Source: Palleronia abyssalis (lineage in GTDB: Bacteria > Pseudomonadota > Alphaproteobacteria > Rhodobacterales > Rhodobacteraceae). Taken from it: 64,000 nucleotides of DNA. Positions 8,399 to 17,221 of the stretch are shown here, one piece after another; position 1 is the stretch's first letter; each line of letters starts with the position of its first letter. The stretch is taken from NCBI RefSeq assembly GCF_900302445.1, contig NZ_ONZF01000004.1:1-64000 (forward strand), written 5' to 3'. The notes under the pieces are model-generated. The model ran no database searches. It worked only from the letters and a program-made list of their open reading frames with translations, and had not been told where the DNA came from. The position numbers and the translations under genes are program-made.

Positions 8399-8682
8399 AG
8401 GTCGGACCTCCATGGCGGAAGGAAACACAAGGTGACCCAAGGTAACCTTGCGTTCGCCGATCGAGTCAATTGCCCCGATGGATGCTATTCGGCATCGTCA
8501 CGAACCAGTCCGGTACGGGGCGCTTTCTGAGGAGAGCGGCAAGGCGCCAGCCTGCTGCGATTTGCGGCGCAAACCCGGACGCAGCCGTCTCGGGCGTGCC
8601 GCCAGACCAGTCAGAAGCGCAGCCCAAAACCCCGAGATCTACCTCTTACACCAAAAAAACGATAGTATCCCGAAAAGGTTAT

Positions 8683-9075
8683 CTAACCCGCAGCTTCCTG
8701 AATCTCCACGCGTGAGACCTGCCCGCCGGAGCCATAGACCCGCACGAAGACAAACCCGATAACTCGGTTCCGGATACGATCGACAGTGTGGTGAGTACGG
8801 TCATAATCGCACTTGCCCTGGATCATTGCTCGGCGCTCGGAGGTCGTGAAGAATGGATCCGGCTCCTCACCGTCGGGATTGCCAAATCTGTGCACATTCG
8901 CCCGATCCTGCTGAACGATGGCGCAGACGCTGTTGAGGGCTACGCCTTCCGAACTGTAGGTATCACGCGGGCTTAGTGTCGCGAAATACTCAAACATGAC
9001 GCCCTGCGCATTCGCCGTGCCAAGACCTAGGCTGCCCCAAAAGAACAAAGAAAGCGCGATCGGAGAATATTTCAT
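8683..9075 (-). CDS. Small secreted protein of unknown function
   Basis: The 130-residue product has a signal peptide (MKYSPIALSLFFWGSLGLGT, cleaved after ANA). The mature part is mixed and polar with two cysteines that could pair (in SVCAIV and GKCDYD). The C-terminal half reads as beta strands (VIGFVFVRVYGS). A GAAAGGATC upstream of the ATG provides a plausible ribosome site. I do not recognise the family. It lies between the propeller gene and another small secreted protein, all on the minus strand, but gaps of more than 240 bases argue against one operon. Confidence 0.65.
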   Translation of the reverse strand: MKYSPIALSLFFWGSLGLGTANAQGVMFEYFATLSPRDTYSSEGVALNSVCAIVQQDRANVHRFGNPDGEEPDPFFTTSERRAMIQGKCDYDRTHHTVDRIRNRVIGFVFVRVYGSGGQVSRVEIQEAAG

Positions 9076-9415
9076 CGGAGATCCTTTCGGGAATGAGTCG
9101 ACAACGGAACTTAAACGTCATAGCCGAGCTAAGCGCGACCGGACCGTAAAGCGCTACCTAAAATGGTTCAGGACGCCTCATAGTGGTCATAGCGGCGCGG
9201 ACCTCCAACAAGCGGTACGGGCTCGGCTGGCCTGTACCGGACTCTTACACGTTGTGCCGCTATTAAAAGAGGTCAGCGACACAACTGCCCTATTGGACCG
9301 CAGTCCGAACCTTCATTCAAACCGCAGCGAACGGCAGCTCCCCGTCGGTTCTGTGGGAAAACACCCGTTCGCGAGCGCAGAAATCGACGGCCGGTAAATG
9401 CGCACGCCTTTCGCA
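9076..9415. other. Intergenic stretch without recognised features
   Basis: The 340 bases between the secreted-protein gene and the transposase remnant carry no gene I can support. The part next to 9415 probably belongs to the outer end of the IS1182-type remnant, but no clear terminal repeat was found. Confidence 0.5.
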
Positions 9416-9519
9416 TCAGGCTTTTTGCGCTTGCTGCGGTGCGGGAAGGATCTTCGCCAGTTTCCTGAGGTTCCGGGCCGTGGCTGCGAGGAGGAATTCA
9501 TCTTTCGCGCCGCATGGTC
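9416..9519 (-). pseudogene. IS1182-type transposase, C-terminal fragment
   Basis: The minus strand encodes PCGAKDEFLLAATARNLRKL and a short Gln-Ala-Lys tail before a stop, which matches the usual C-terminus of IS1182-type transposases. Homology stops abruptly near 9519. The matching middle part of the same kind of transposase lies at 10075-10458 in the same orientation, so the two pieces are probably from one broken element. Confidence 0.75.
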
Positions 9520-9563
9520 TTACCTGCCTGAAGGAAGAAGCTTCCGGGATCTCGGCCAATAGG

Positions 9564-9890
9564 CTATCCTGCCCATCTCCCCAGCCAGTTGCCATGGACC
9601 CAGCCTTTACGGCGGGGATTGCCGTAATACACGCCCCACCACTTGCCGCTCTGGGCACACGGGCGAACGCCGTCGCCGTTATGCAGTTCGTCGATCTTGC
9701 GGTAATTCGTCCCCGGACCCGTGCGAACGGCCAGAAAGCCATCTCCGTTCGGATCGAGGCCTTGAACCGTGGCTCCTAGGCATCCGGCGGCCTGGTCATC
9801 CTCCACAATTCGGAAGTCCATATCCAGTTGTTGCGCTGAAAGTGGAGAGCAGGATAGCGCAACTATCGTGGCGATAGCATACCTCATCAA
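9564..9890 (-). CDS. Secreted bacterial SH3-domain protein
   Basis: The 108-residue product has an N-terminal signal peptide (MMRYAIATIVALSCSPLSAQ) and then one SH3b-like domain. Typical features are FLAVRTGPGTNYRKIDEL followed by a hydrophobic turn and GWVHGNWL, as in the SH3_3 family. Such domains bind peptidoglycan or other ligands in the periplasm; no catalytic part is present. The intact gene lies between two pieces of an IS1182-type transposase in the same orientation, so it may have been carried in, or the element may have been split around it. An AAGGAATTG just upstream of the ATG could serve as ribosome site. Confidence 0.8.
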   Translation of the reverse strand: MMRYAIATIVALSCSPLSAQQLDMDFRIVEDDQAAGCLGATVQGLDPNGDGFLAVRTGPGTNYRKIDELHNGDGVRPCAQSGKWWGVYYGNPRRKGWVHGNWLGRWAG

Positions 9891-10074
9891 CGCAATTCCT
9901 TTTCTTTGATATTAGAACCCACTCTACTCTTCAAGCCCGTCACCCTGCAACAACGTTGTCAGCTGAAGCTGGGTGGTGGGTCTGGCATGCCAACGCCCAT
10001 GTTCAAATCCTCTATTGAGCTAATGCCGTAGACGGCCCCTGCATGACCGTAAGGCTCCCAAAGGACAGAATGCG

Positions 10075-10458
10075 TCAGAACAGCATCTCGACCTTCTTCC
10101 GCAGCTTCATCGAGACGGCGTATTGCTCTGTCCTGGCAATATCGCGGGCATTCTGGCGGGCATCTTCGTCTTCCTCGCGGGTAATGGACCTGGCATCGGC
10201 GTTCGGGCAGCAGTGCTGTTTCGACGTGCAGGCCTGGCAGGTCATTTTCAGGGCGCGGTATTTGGCCCGACCCTCACTGGTCGGCCCCCGGTTCGGGTCG
10301 TAGTATTTCCGGCGGAACTGCTTCAGTTTCTGACCCTCGGGGCAGACGTATTGGTCGTTCTCAGCGTCCCACTCGAAGTCCGCCCGGCTCCAGCTGCCAT
10401 CGCTGCGGCCAGACTTGTCTAAGACCGGGATGTGCGGTGCGATCTTGCGCTCGACCAA
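10075..10458 (-). pseudogene. IS1182-type transposase, middle fragment
   Basis: The 127 codons match the central region of IS1182-type transposases: KIAPHIPVLDKS, a cysteine-containing YVCPEG and CQACTSKQHCCP segment, and RKKVEMLF. In intact relatives the last motif is followed by AHLKR and the catalytic tail; here a stop comes at once. Degenerate similarity may run on to about 10030. The N-terminal part upstream of 10458 is missing, so only a remnant remains. Confidence 0.8.
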
Positions 10459-10644
10459 TGTGATTGCGCCACAACAGCGAACTTCCGCTTGCCGCCGTCA
10501 GGGTCGATCACTCAGATCGGGCGGGGCGGGAGTGGCGGAACGTCCGCTTCCACGTCGGGGCTAAGGTGCGCTCGCACCAGCGGCGAACTTCCGGAATCCG
10601 CCCCTTCCTCCTTGAGTGAGCGCCAACGCGATCGGCCCGCAGCG

Positions 10645-10738
10645 GACCTTGGCTGGGTTCGGCTACGCCGCGACGCAGCTTCACCGAACCGGCCATTCGT
10701 CCATCGCGCAGCATTTTTTTGTGCCTGAATGACCGCTG
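10645..10738 (-). repeat. Dispersed repeat type 2, copy B
   Basis: The reverse complement of this segment aligns with 2553-2645 over its full length at roughly three quarters identity. It keeps the AAAATGCTGCGCGA and CGGTGAAGCTGCG blocks and the same end motifs. Confidence 0.7.
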
Positions 10739-10780
10739 TGCGGACAAAGCCGACCTTCCCGCGCGAGAGGGCTACTGGAC

Positions 10781-10786
10781 TTGACA
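10781..10786 (+). promoter_or_regulatory. Candidate -35 element of the ars operon
   Basis: A perfect TTGACA lies 31 bases before the arsR ATG. The matching -10 is poor, and no ribosome-binding sequence is seen before the ATG, so the transcript may be nearly leaderless. An ArsR operator would be expected to overlap this region (ATTGAAT at 10794-10800 and the AT-rich CATGATATATG at 10809-10819), but no clear dyad is seen. Confidence 0.3.
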
Positions 10787-10816
10787 CGCACTCATTGAAT
10801 CCACCACTCATGATAT

Positions 10817-11152
10817 ATGGATAAGCCTGACGCTCTTGAAGCATTCGCTGCCCTTAGCCAGCCAACCCGGCTCGATGTGTTTCGCCTCCTCATCAAGGCT
10901 GGCGAAGCCGGCATGTCAGCCGGCGACATCGGCGAGACCCTCGGCGTGCGCCAGAACACGATGTCGGCCAACCTGTCGATCCTGGCCCGCTCCGGCTTGA
11001 TCCGGAACGAGCGGGAGGGCCGCAGCATTCGCTACTTCGCCGACATGGACGGCGTGCGGGGGCTGCTGGCGTTCCTGATGGAGGATTGCTGCGCCGGGCG
11101 CCCCGAGTTGTGCCAACCCGTCATCGACGCGATTGCCTGCCCCCGATCATAG
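10817..11152 (+). CDS. arsR: Arsenic-responsive repressor ArsR
   Basis: This 111-residue winged-helix protein belongs to the ArsR/SmtB family. It normally represses its own operon and leaves DNA when it binds arsenite. The helix-turn-helix is in the middle ([20 protein letters not shown]), followed by the wing ([15 protein letters not shown]). A cysteine cluster near the C-terminus ([10 protein letters not shown]) matches the arsenite site of the ArsR subclass that uses C-terminal cysteines. The neighbours acr3, arsC and arsH confirm the role. The gap to acr3 is only 10 bases, so the genes are one operon. Confidence 0.93.
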   Translation: MDKPDALEAFAALSQPTRLDVFRLLIKAGEAGMSAGDIGETLGVRQNTMSANLSILARSGLIRNEREGRSIRYFADMDGVRGLLAFLMEDCCAGRPELCQPVIDAIACPRS

Positions 11153-11162
11153 GAACACTGCA

Positions 11163-12227
11163 ATGGCCGACACCTCACTTTCCGCCGCGGCGGGTCTGGG
11201 CACCTTCGAGCGCTGGCTTTCGGTCTGGGTGGCGCTTGCCATCGGTGCGGGACTTCTGCTCGGGAACCTATTCCCCGGCCTCTTCGGCGCGTTGGCCGCG
11301 CTGGAGGTCGCCTCGGTCAACCTGCCTGTGGCCGTCCTTATCTGGGCGATGGTTTATCCGATGATGGTCGGCGTGGATTTCGGCTCGCTGAAACGCGTGG
11401 GCGACAAGCCGAAGGGGCTCGTGGTCACGCTGGTGGTGAACTGGCTGATCAAGCCCTTTACGATGGCGGCTCTGGGCGTGCTGTTCTTCAACTATGTCTT
11501 CGCCGGACTGATCCCGCCGGACGACGCGCAGGCCTACCTGGCGGGCGTGATCCTGCTGGGTGCTGCGCCCTGCACGGCAATGGTGTTCGTCTGGTCGAAC
11601 CTGACGCGCGGGGATCCGACCTACACGCTGGTGCAGGTCAGCGTGAACGACGTGATCATGGTCTTCGCCTTCGCGCCGATCGTCGCGTTCCTGCTGGGGA
11701 TGACGGACATTGTAGTGCCATGGGACACGCTGCTGCTGTCGGTCGGCCTTTACGTCATGCTGCCGCTGCTGGCGGGCTACGCGACCCGACGGAGACTCAT
11801 CGCACGGAACGGCGAGGCCGGGATCGACGCATTCAAGGCCCGTGTTCAGCCAGTCTCGGTCATCGGGCTCCTGTTCACTGTCGTGTTGCTCTTCGGGTTC
11901 CAGGGCGAAGTCATCCTCGACCGTCCGCTCATCATCGCGCTGATCGCCGTGCCCTTGCTGATCCAGTCGTACGGCATCTTCTTCGTGGCATATGGCGCGG
12001 CGCTGGCCTGGGGCATCCCGTTCAACGTTGCCGCCCCATGCGCCCTGATCGGCACGTCCAACTTCTTCGAGCTGTCAGTGGCCGTCGCGATCAGCCTGTT
12101 CGGACTCGGCTCGGGCGCTGCGCTGGCGACGGTCGTCGGCGTTCTCGTCGAGGTGCCGGTGATGCTGTCCCTCGTCGCCTTCGCCAACCGGACGAAGCAC
12201 TGGTTCCCCGCAGAGGAAGGCGCGTGA
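11163..12227 (+). CDS. acr3: Arsenite efflux transporter ACR3
   Basis: The 354-residue membrane protein exports arsenite from the cytoplasm. It shows the ten hydrophobic segments of the ACR3 branch of the BART superfamily. The essential cysteine lies in [15 protein letters not shown], and the conserved acidic residue of the ninth segment is in [15 protein letters not shown] chose the ATG at 11163 over an upstream in-frame ATG at 11133, which lies inside arsR. The stop overlaps the arsC ATG by one base (TGATG), so translation of the next gene is probably coupled. With the reductase damaged, this pump is the main resistance function left for arsenite. Confidence 0.95.
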   Translation: MADTSLSAAAGLGTFERWLSVWVALAIGAGLLLGNLFPGLFGALAALEVASVNLPVAVLIWAMVYPMMVGVDFGSLKRVGDKPKGLVVTLVVNWLIKPFTMAALGVLFFNYVFAGLIPPDDAQAYLAGVILLGAAPCTAMVFVWSNLTRGDPTYTLVQVSVNDVIMVFAFAPIVAFLLGMTDIVVPWDTLLLSVGLYVMLPLLAGYATRRRLIARNGEAGIDAFKARVQPVSVIGLLFTVVLLFGFQGEVILDRPLIIALIAVPLLIQSYGIFFVAYGAALAWGIPFNVAAPCALIGTSNFFELSVAVAISLFGLGSGAALATVVGVLVEVPVMLSLVAFANRTKHWFPAEEGA

Positions 12228-12594
12228 TGAACTTCGTCATCCACCACAATCCGGGCTGTAGCACCTCGCGCAACGTGCTGGCGATCATCGAGGCCTTCGG
12301 CGAGACGTCGGCGGTCATAGGGTCTCTCGAGACTGGCAGGGCCCGCGCGCAACTCGTGGCGCTGTTCGCATCGGCCGGTCTGACGCCGTGCACGGCCTTG
12401 CACACGGCGAAGTCGCCGCCGGAGGATTTGGGTCTGCTCGACCCCTCGGATGGCGACGACGTGATCCTGGACCACCCGACCCCGTCACCCGGCCCATCGT
12501 TAGTTCGCCCAAGGGGGCGCGCCCCCGCTGCCCGAGCGAGAGAGTGCTCGACCATATGCCGCTGATCGACGCGAAGGAATACCGCCTTGCCTGA
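12227..12594 (+). pseudogene. arsC: Arsenate reductase ArsC, frameshifted
   Basis: The product would reduce arsenate to arsenite using glutathione and glutaredoxin. The N-terminus is intact, with catalytic Cys in HHNPGCSTSRNVL. After DDVILDHP, near 12475, the reading leaves the frame. The normal tail, with RPIVSSPKGARP and CPSERVLD, appears in another frame and ends at 12594. The residues before RPIV are also shorter than in relatives, which suggests a small deletion. In its own frame the protein ends at 12565 with an unrelated 30-residue tail and lacks the substrate-binding Arg region, so it is likely inactive. It sits between acr3 and arsH without gaps. Confidence 0.85.
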
Positions 12595-13297
12595 CACACC
12601 GAACCTCGACGAGCATCATTTCCACCGTCTCAAGACGGATCGTCTGCTACCGACCGAGTACGCCTCGCACGCGCCGCGCATCCTGCTGCTGTACGGCTCA
12701 TTGCGAGAACGCTCCTTCAGTCGCCTGATGACAGAAGAAGCGGCCCGCATCCTGACAAGGTTCGGGGCCGAAACCCGAACCTATAGCCCCTCCGGCTTGC
12801 CCCTGCCCGACGATGCCGACGCAGATCATCCGAAGGTGCAGGAGCTTCGCGATCTGGTCACGTGGTCCGAGGGCATGGTCTGGTGCTCGCCCGAGCGTCA
12901 CGGCGCGATGACCGGCATCATGAAAACCCAGATCGACTGGATACCGCTGTCCCTCGGCGGCGTGCGGCCCACGCAAGGCAAGACGCTGGCCGTCATGCAG
13001 GTCAGTGGCGGCTCGCAGAGCTTCAACGCGGTGAACCAGTTGCGCATCCTCGGCCGCTGGATGCGGCTTCTGACCATCCCGAACCAGTCCTCCACCCCGA
13101 AGGCGTTTCTGGAGTTCGACGAGGCGGGCCGCATGAAGCCGTCGCCATTCTACGACCGCATGGTCGATGTCATGGAAGAGCTGATGAAGTTCACGATCCT
13201 CACCCGCGACAGCAAGGCCTACCTGCTGGACCGCTACAGCGAGCGGAAGGAAAGCGCCGCCGAGCTGTCGAAGCGCGTGAACCAGAAGGCGATCTGA
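12587..13297 (+). CDS. arsH: Arsenical resistance flavoprotein ArsH
   Basis: The 236-residue product is an NADPH-dependent FMN reductase of the ArsH type, which oxidises trivalent organoarsenicals and can reduce quinones or metals. The FMN phosphate loop is [10 protein letters not shown], and [18 protein letters not shown] is the typical ArsH segment. The start is TTG at 12587, eight bases inside the end of the arsC reading, which keeps the operon compact. Nothing in the gene looks damaged. It is the last gene of the arsenic operon. Confidence 0.93.
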   Translation: MPDTPNLDEHHFHRLKTDRLLPTEYASHAPRILLLYGSLRERSFSRLMTEEAARILTRFGAETRTYSPSGLPLPDDADADHPKVQELRDLVTWSEGMVWCSPERHGAMTGIMKTQIDWIPLSLGGVRPTQGKTLAVMQVSGGSQSFNAVNQLRILGRWMRLLTIPNQSSTPKAFLEFDEAGRMKPSPFYDRMVDVMEELMKFTILTRDSKAYLLDRYSERKESAAELSKRVNQKAI

Positions 13298-13384
13298 TCA
13301 ACCGTCAGACGCAACCGCTTCCGTGATGCCAGAGGCAGCCAAAGGCACTCGCCGCCTCGACGGCGGCCAGCGCGAGCTCAGCGC

Positions 13385-13597
13385 TCAGTCGCGCCAGGCG
13401 CTCTCGTTCTTCTGTTCGTAGTCGCTGAACGCCTTCTTCAGCCCGCCCAGCACTTCGGCGGCCGTCTCTAACATCGCCTCCAACTGCGGCTCATCGACCT
13501 TGTCGATGTCTGCGCGCAGGTGATCCATCATCTCCTGTAGACGGGTCTGCATCTGCTGGGTGTGGTGACGCGGATTTCGACCTGCTTCGCTAGCCAT
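13385..13597 (-). CDS. Small helical protein of unknown function
   Basis: The 70-residue product starts at an ATG with AGGAGG six bases upstream, which sets the start well inside a longer open frame. It is predicted to be nearly all helix, charged and amphipathic (MQTRLQEMMDHLRADIDKVD, then EVLGGLKKAFSDYEQK). No domain is recognised. It stands on the opposite strand between the arsenic operon and the divergent padR-chrA pair. A regulatory or metal-stress role would be guesswork. Confidence 0.6.
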   Translation of the reverse strand: MASEAGRNPRHHTQQMQTRLQEMMDHLRADIDKVDEPQLEAMLETAAEVLGGLKKAFSDYEQKNESAWRD

Positions 13598-13730
13598 GCA
13601 GGCCCTCCTGTCGATATGTTCCGTTGCACCCACCGATCTCACCAGACGGGTTGCACGAGGAACCACCCTCGCTGTAGTCGGATCCCGATATCGGGTTTCG
13701 ATTGCAGGGGGAGCATGGGACGAGCCCAAG

Positions 13731-14045
13731 ATGGAACACCAGGAATTGCTTTCGGGCTTCATTCGGCCGCACGTGCTGCATCATGCCGCCGAGGGCAACC
13801 TCTACGGGAATTGGATGATCGAGGAGCTGGCACATCACGGATACAGGATCAGTCCCGGAACGCTCTATCCGATGCTGCATGCGATGGAGCGCAAGGGCTA
13901 CCTGACCTCCCGCGTCGAGCGGGCGGGCCGCTCGCAACGGCGTATCTATCGCGCCACGCCCTACGGGATGGAGGCGCTGACGATGGCGCGGGAGAAAATC
14001 AGGGAGTTGTTTCATGAGGTCGCACCCGAAGACCGAGGCGCCTGA
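13731..14045 (+). CDS. PadR-family regulator next to chrA
   Basis: The 104-residue protein is a PadR-type winged-helix regulator. GNLYGNWMIEELAHHGYRIS and GTLYPMLHAMERKGYL form the helix-turn-helix; the wing is RSQRRIYRATPYG. PadR proteins next to chrA are usually chromate- or redox-responsive repressors, which is inferred here from position. The ATG at 13731 is preceded by GGGGGAG about 20 bases upstream, so the exact start is not fixed. The 3' end overlaps chrA by 32 bases, which implies coupled expression. Confidence 0.88.
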   Translation: MEHQELLSGFIRPHVLHHAAEGNLYGNWMIEELAHHGYRISPGTLYPMLHAMERKGYLTSRVERAGRSQRRIYRATPYGMEALTMAREKIRELFHEVAPEDRGA

Positions 14046-15240
14046 CGCCGCGGCCCCCCGCGGCGCGGCCGGAGAGGTCTTTCGCGCATTCCTGAAGCTC
14101 GGCTTGACCTCGTTCGGCGGACCGATCGCGCATCTCGGCTATTTCCGCGACGAGCTGGTCCTTCGGCGCAAGTGGATCGACGAAGCAGGTTATGCCGATC
14201 TGGTGGCCCTCTGTCAGTTCCTCCCCGGTCCGGCCAGCAGTCAGGTCGGGTTTGCGCTCGGGCTGTTTCGTGGCGGCCCGTTCGGGGCGGCCGCGGCATG
14301 GGCGGCGTTCACCTTGCCGTCTACCCTGCTTCTGGTGCTGTTCGCTTACGGCGCCTCCGCGTTCGAAGGTCCGGTGGGCGCAGGCCTTCTACACGGCCTC
14401 AAGATCGTCGCCGTGGCCGTGGTCGCTCAAGCCGTCTGGGGAATGGCGCGGTCTCTCGCGCCCGATCGACAACGGGCCAGCATCGCCCTCGGGGCGATAT
14501 TGATCGTGGTCTTCGCCGGCGGCTCCGTCGGGCAGATCGTGGCAATCGTCATGGGCGGCATCGCTGGTGTATGGCTCTGCCGAGCCGCCGTAGCGCCAAA
14601 TGCAAACCAACTGTCGTTCGCCGTGCCGAAGCGCGTTGGAGCCGCGGCGCTCGGATTCTTCTTCGTCTTGCTGTTGCTTCTACCAATCCTGTCGGGAGCT
14701 CTGTCATCTCAAGGGATCGAACTGCTCGACGCCTTCTACCGAGCCGGCGCGCTGGTGTTCGGTGGCGGCCATGTCGTTCTTCCGCTGCTCGAGGCGGGGG
14801 TGGTCCGGCCCGGTTGGGTAAGCGAGGACGCGTTTCTTGCCGGGTATGGCGCGGCACAGGCCGTTCCGGGGCCTCTATTCACCTTCGGCGCCTATCTCGG
14901 CGCCGTCTTGGGTCCTGAACCGAACGGCGCGATCGGCGCGGTGATCGGGCTCGTCGGAATCTTTCTTCCCGGTTTCCTGCTGCTGATCGGCGTGCTGCCA
15001 TTCTGGGATACGTTTCGAACCCGCCCGCGCGCTCAGGCGGCGTTGTGCGGCGCGAACGCGGCGGTGGTCGGCATCCTCGGCGCGGCGCTTTACGACCCGG
15101 TCTGGACGAGCGCGATCTTCACTTCGCGCGACTTCGCCCTCGCCTTGGTGGGCTTCGTTCTGCTGACCGTCTGGAAAACGCCGCCGTGGATCGTGGTGTG
15201 CCTTCTCGCGGCGGGAGGGACAGCGCCCGCGGTTCTTTAG
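14014..15240 (+). CDS. chrA: Chromate efflux transporter ChrA
   Basis: The 408-residue membrane protein belongs to the long-chain CHR family, which pumps chromate out of the cell. The two homologous halves are clear: LGLTSFGGPIAHLGYFRDE with CQFLPGPASSQ in the first, and FGGGHVVLPLLE with AQAVPGPLFTF in the second. About ten hydrophobic segments fit the family. The gene starts inside the end of padR and probably depends on it for translation. With the arsenic operon 0.7 kb away it forms a metal-resistance block. Confidence 0.93.
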   Translation: MRSHPKTEAPDAAAPRGAAGEVFRAFLKLGLTSFGGPIAHLGYFRDELVLRRKWIDEAGYADLVALCQFLPGPASSQVGFALGLFRGGPFGAAAAWAAFTLPSTLLLVLFAYGASAFEGPVGAGLLHGLKIVAVAVVAQAVWGMARSLAPDRQRASIALGAILIVVFAGGSVGQIVAIVMGGIAGVWLCRAAVAPNANQLSFAVPKRVGAAALGFFFVLLLLLPILSGALSSQGIELLDAFYRAGALVFGGGHVVLPLLEAGVVRPGWVSEDAFLAGYGAAQAVPGPLFTFGAYLGAVLGPEPNGAIGAVIGLVGIFLPGFLLLIGVLPFWDTFRTRPRAQAALCGANAAVVGILGAALYDPVWTSAIFTSRDFALALVGFVLLTVWKTPPWIVVCLLAAGGTAPAVL

Positions 15241-15519
15241 AAGTAGAAGAACGCGTCCAAGGGCACGAGAGGCAGAGCCGCCGACTTGGCGGCTTCAGTC
15301 AAAATTGTCAGCAGAGTTTCGACTGATCGACATCGCCCGTAGCTCAAGTCGCGTCAGACGAGATCGTGCCGCAACGGCGAGGCTCTTTACCACTGCCGCG
15401 GGTAGTTTGGGCTCGAAGCGGTCATGCGGCGACGCAGCGGGTCGGACGCTTGGCAGTCAGCGGCGGTCGTCGCTCCCGGCCCTTCGCTGCCCTTCGCTGC
15501 CATTCGACGAGCCGACGGA

Positions 15520-16071
15520 TCATGGTCGCTTCCGGCCAAAGACAATTCCACGCGTTCTTCGTGATGGTACTCTGCCTGAGCCGCGGGTCAGTAGTGCGCC
15601 GAGCGCTAGTCCCGCGGCAAGCGCTCCGAAAGTTCCCGCGACCGACCTTGCGGGAAGCGCAAGGTGCCAGCCCGGCGACAGGCGGCGGGGCACCACGCCA
15701 TAGTCAATTACCCCGGCGGTGATGCCCGTGGCCACTGCGCCTCGGACGATGTCCGCCGTCGACGTTTCGCGACGTGCAGCGAGCCACCACGCGAGCGGCA
15801 CTGCCCAGAAGATCGAGGCCCCGTGATTGATCGCCGCCCCCACACCCGTATGCGGAAGGTCGGCTTCGTCGACTTCCCCCGCCGCCGGGCCATACACGAT
15901 GTGGCTGGTCGCGTTGATTGCCGCGAATGCGCTTCGCCCCGCGCTTCGCCCGAAGATGGCCAAGGCGCCGTGCACGGCAAGGCTTGCTATACTCCCGATT
16001 GCCACCGCGCGAAAAGCGATCGGGCCTCGCATTAGCCTTGTGCGTGGCACCAAGTTGCCTCGTTCATTCAT
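15520..16071 (-). CDS. Conserved-looking membrane protein of unknown function
   Basis: The 183-residue product has about four hydrophobic stretches: AVAIGSIASLAVHGALAIF, AAINHGASIFWAVPLAWWLA, VATGITAGVIDYGVV and SVAGTFGALAAGLALGALL. Both termini are rich in Arg. I do not recognise a named family. The second ATG (MRGPIAFRA, 13 codons in) is an alternative start. The gene stands alone after the metal-resistance block, with non-coding DNA on both sides. Confidence 0.6.
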   Translation of the reverse strand: MNERGNLVPRTRLMRGPIAFRAVAIGSIASLAVHGALAIFGRSAGRSAFAAINATSHIVYGPAAGEVDEADLPHTGVGAAINHGASIFWAVPLAWWLAARRETSTADIVRGAVATGITAGVIDYGVVPRRLSPGWHLALPARSVAGTFGALAAGLALGALLTRGSGRVPSRRTRGIVFGRKRP

Positions 16072-16906
16072 GCGCCCGCCTTCCTTGGAGTGTATAAGCA
16101 GTTCGGCGACCTGTGCGCCGAACCGGGTTAGCAGGAATGGAACACGCGCGGCATGCCGACGTTCCCAATCGCTTCGGGAATACGCACGCAGTATTCGACC
16201 CGCTGCTGGCTTGCAGTGTCAGCCCGGAAACGATGTCAGGGAATATCCATACAGGGCGTAGCCGGCCTCATTGATGTGCTAAAAGGCGATGGCGGCCGCG
16301 GGCTATGCTGTAGAGTGCATGACGGCACATTCGGTCCGTAGATGACGGCCCATACCGGACACTCAACATCGCGATATTCACTGTAGTGCGGCTTCTCCGA
16401 AGGCAACATTCGCACCTGCGTGCAGCATTACGCTGCATCACGAACTCAGCGTGAATGCCTGAACTGCAGTTGGGCATAGCACGTTCGATACATGGTTTTT
16501 GGAAGGCTTGGCTCGAAGGATGTTCTTGACGACATGACTATCGAGTTAGAATGGCAGATTGGTGTCCGGCCCGGGGACGACACCTTTGCGAACCACCGCG
16601 ACAGGGAACAGGTCACGCTAGTCTCTTAAGCTACTACTGGAAACGTGCTTTATCGGTGGCCGCCCGATCGGCTCGGTGGGTGAGAGGGGCTTTGCCCCTC
16701 CCTCGACGGCTTACGTGCTAATCAGGATGCTCTGTCATAACGGTATGCGTCGTTTGCGTGGTCTTTGGTCCTCGCAGGCCCATCTGCGTCGTTGGGCACA
16801 CCAGGGTCGTCCGGTAAGAGAGCGCTTCGCATATCTTTTAGATCGGCGCTGTGCATCCGGCCGATCCCGGTGTTGCGGAACAGGAAATTGAAATACAGCA
16901 TGGCCG
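16072..16906. other. Long intergenic stretch without a supported gene
   Basis: These 835 bases hold several short frames but none with a ribosome site and a recognisable product. A GC hairpin sits at 16684-16700. The lower coding density and mixed composition suggest a decayed junction between the resistance block and the stable chromosome. Confidence 0.55.
16684..16700. terminator. Short GC hairpin
   Basis: GAGGGGC and GCCCCTC pair across a TTT loop. No run of T follows on either strand, so termination is only possible, not shown. Confidence 0.35.
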
Positions 16907-17143
16907 TCACGCCGCCCCCAGCGGGAACTGCGCGCCGTTTGGGTTGCGCATGACAGTCTCGTGGCGAGCGATCTGATCCTTCAGACGCAGGCGACGGCGC
17001 TTCAGGTCCTGCAGGGACATGCTGCACGGGGCGGGCCGCTGCAATTCGTCTTCGATGCGCGCCGCCAGATCGAGATGGCGCCGGCGCAGGTTGGCGACCC
17101 TCGTCTGAAGGGAGGGCAGGTTCCTGGCGGACGTCATATGCAT
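16907..17143 (-). CDS. YdcH-like (DUF465) small protein
   Basis: The 78-residue protein has the YdcH/DUF465 look: two helices with LQTRVANLRRRHLDLAARI and the signature LQDLKRRRLRLKDQIARHE. Members are small coiled-coil proteins of unknown function found widely in Rhodobacteraceae. The ATG at 17143 is chosen because GGAG lies seven bases upstream; a second ATG follows two codons later. It diverges from the OxyR-like regulator, and the 153 bases between them hold dyad repeats. Confidence 0.8.
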   Translation of the reverse strand: MHMTSARNLPSLQTRVANLRRRHLDLAARIEDELQRPAPCSMSLQDLKRRRLRLKDQIARHETVMRNPNGAQFPLGAA

Positions 17144-17221
17144 TTGATTTCTCCGTAGATAATGTTTCGCGGTGACCACCGTGGCCACAGGATGAATATG
17201 GGCTGGGGATGCGATTGGATA

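Larger units (their letters stand above)
10459..10816. other. Intergenic stretch with a dispersed repeat and the ars promoter region
   Basis: No gene is supported here. The stretch contains dispersed repeat type 2 (10645-10738) and, at its right end, the region that must hold the promoter of the arsenic operon. Confidence 0.6.

Noticed and set aside
12227-12565. The 12227-12565 frame as a complete arsC.
   Set aside because: The last 30 codons do not resemble ArsC, while the correct tail is found in another frame up to 12594; it is better described as a frameshifted gene.
16492-16629. A 45-codon frame (MVFGRLGSKDVLDDMTIELE...) with balanced amino-acid use in the long gene-poor stretch.
   Set aside because: No ribosome-binding site and no recognisable family; too short to support alone, although it would be worth a conservation check.
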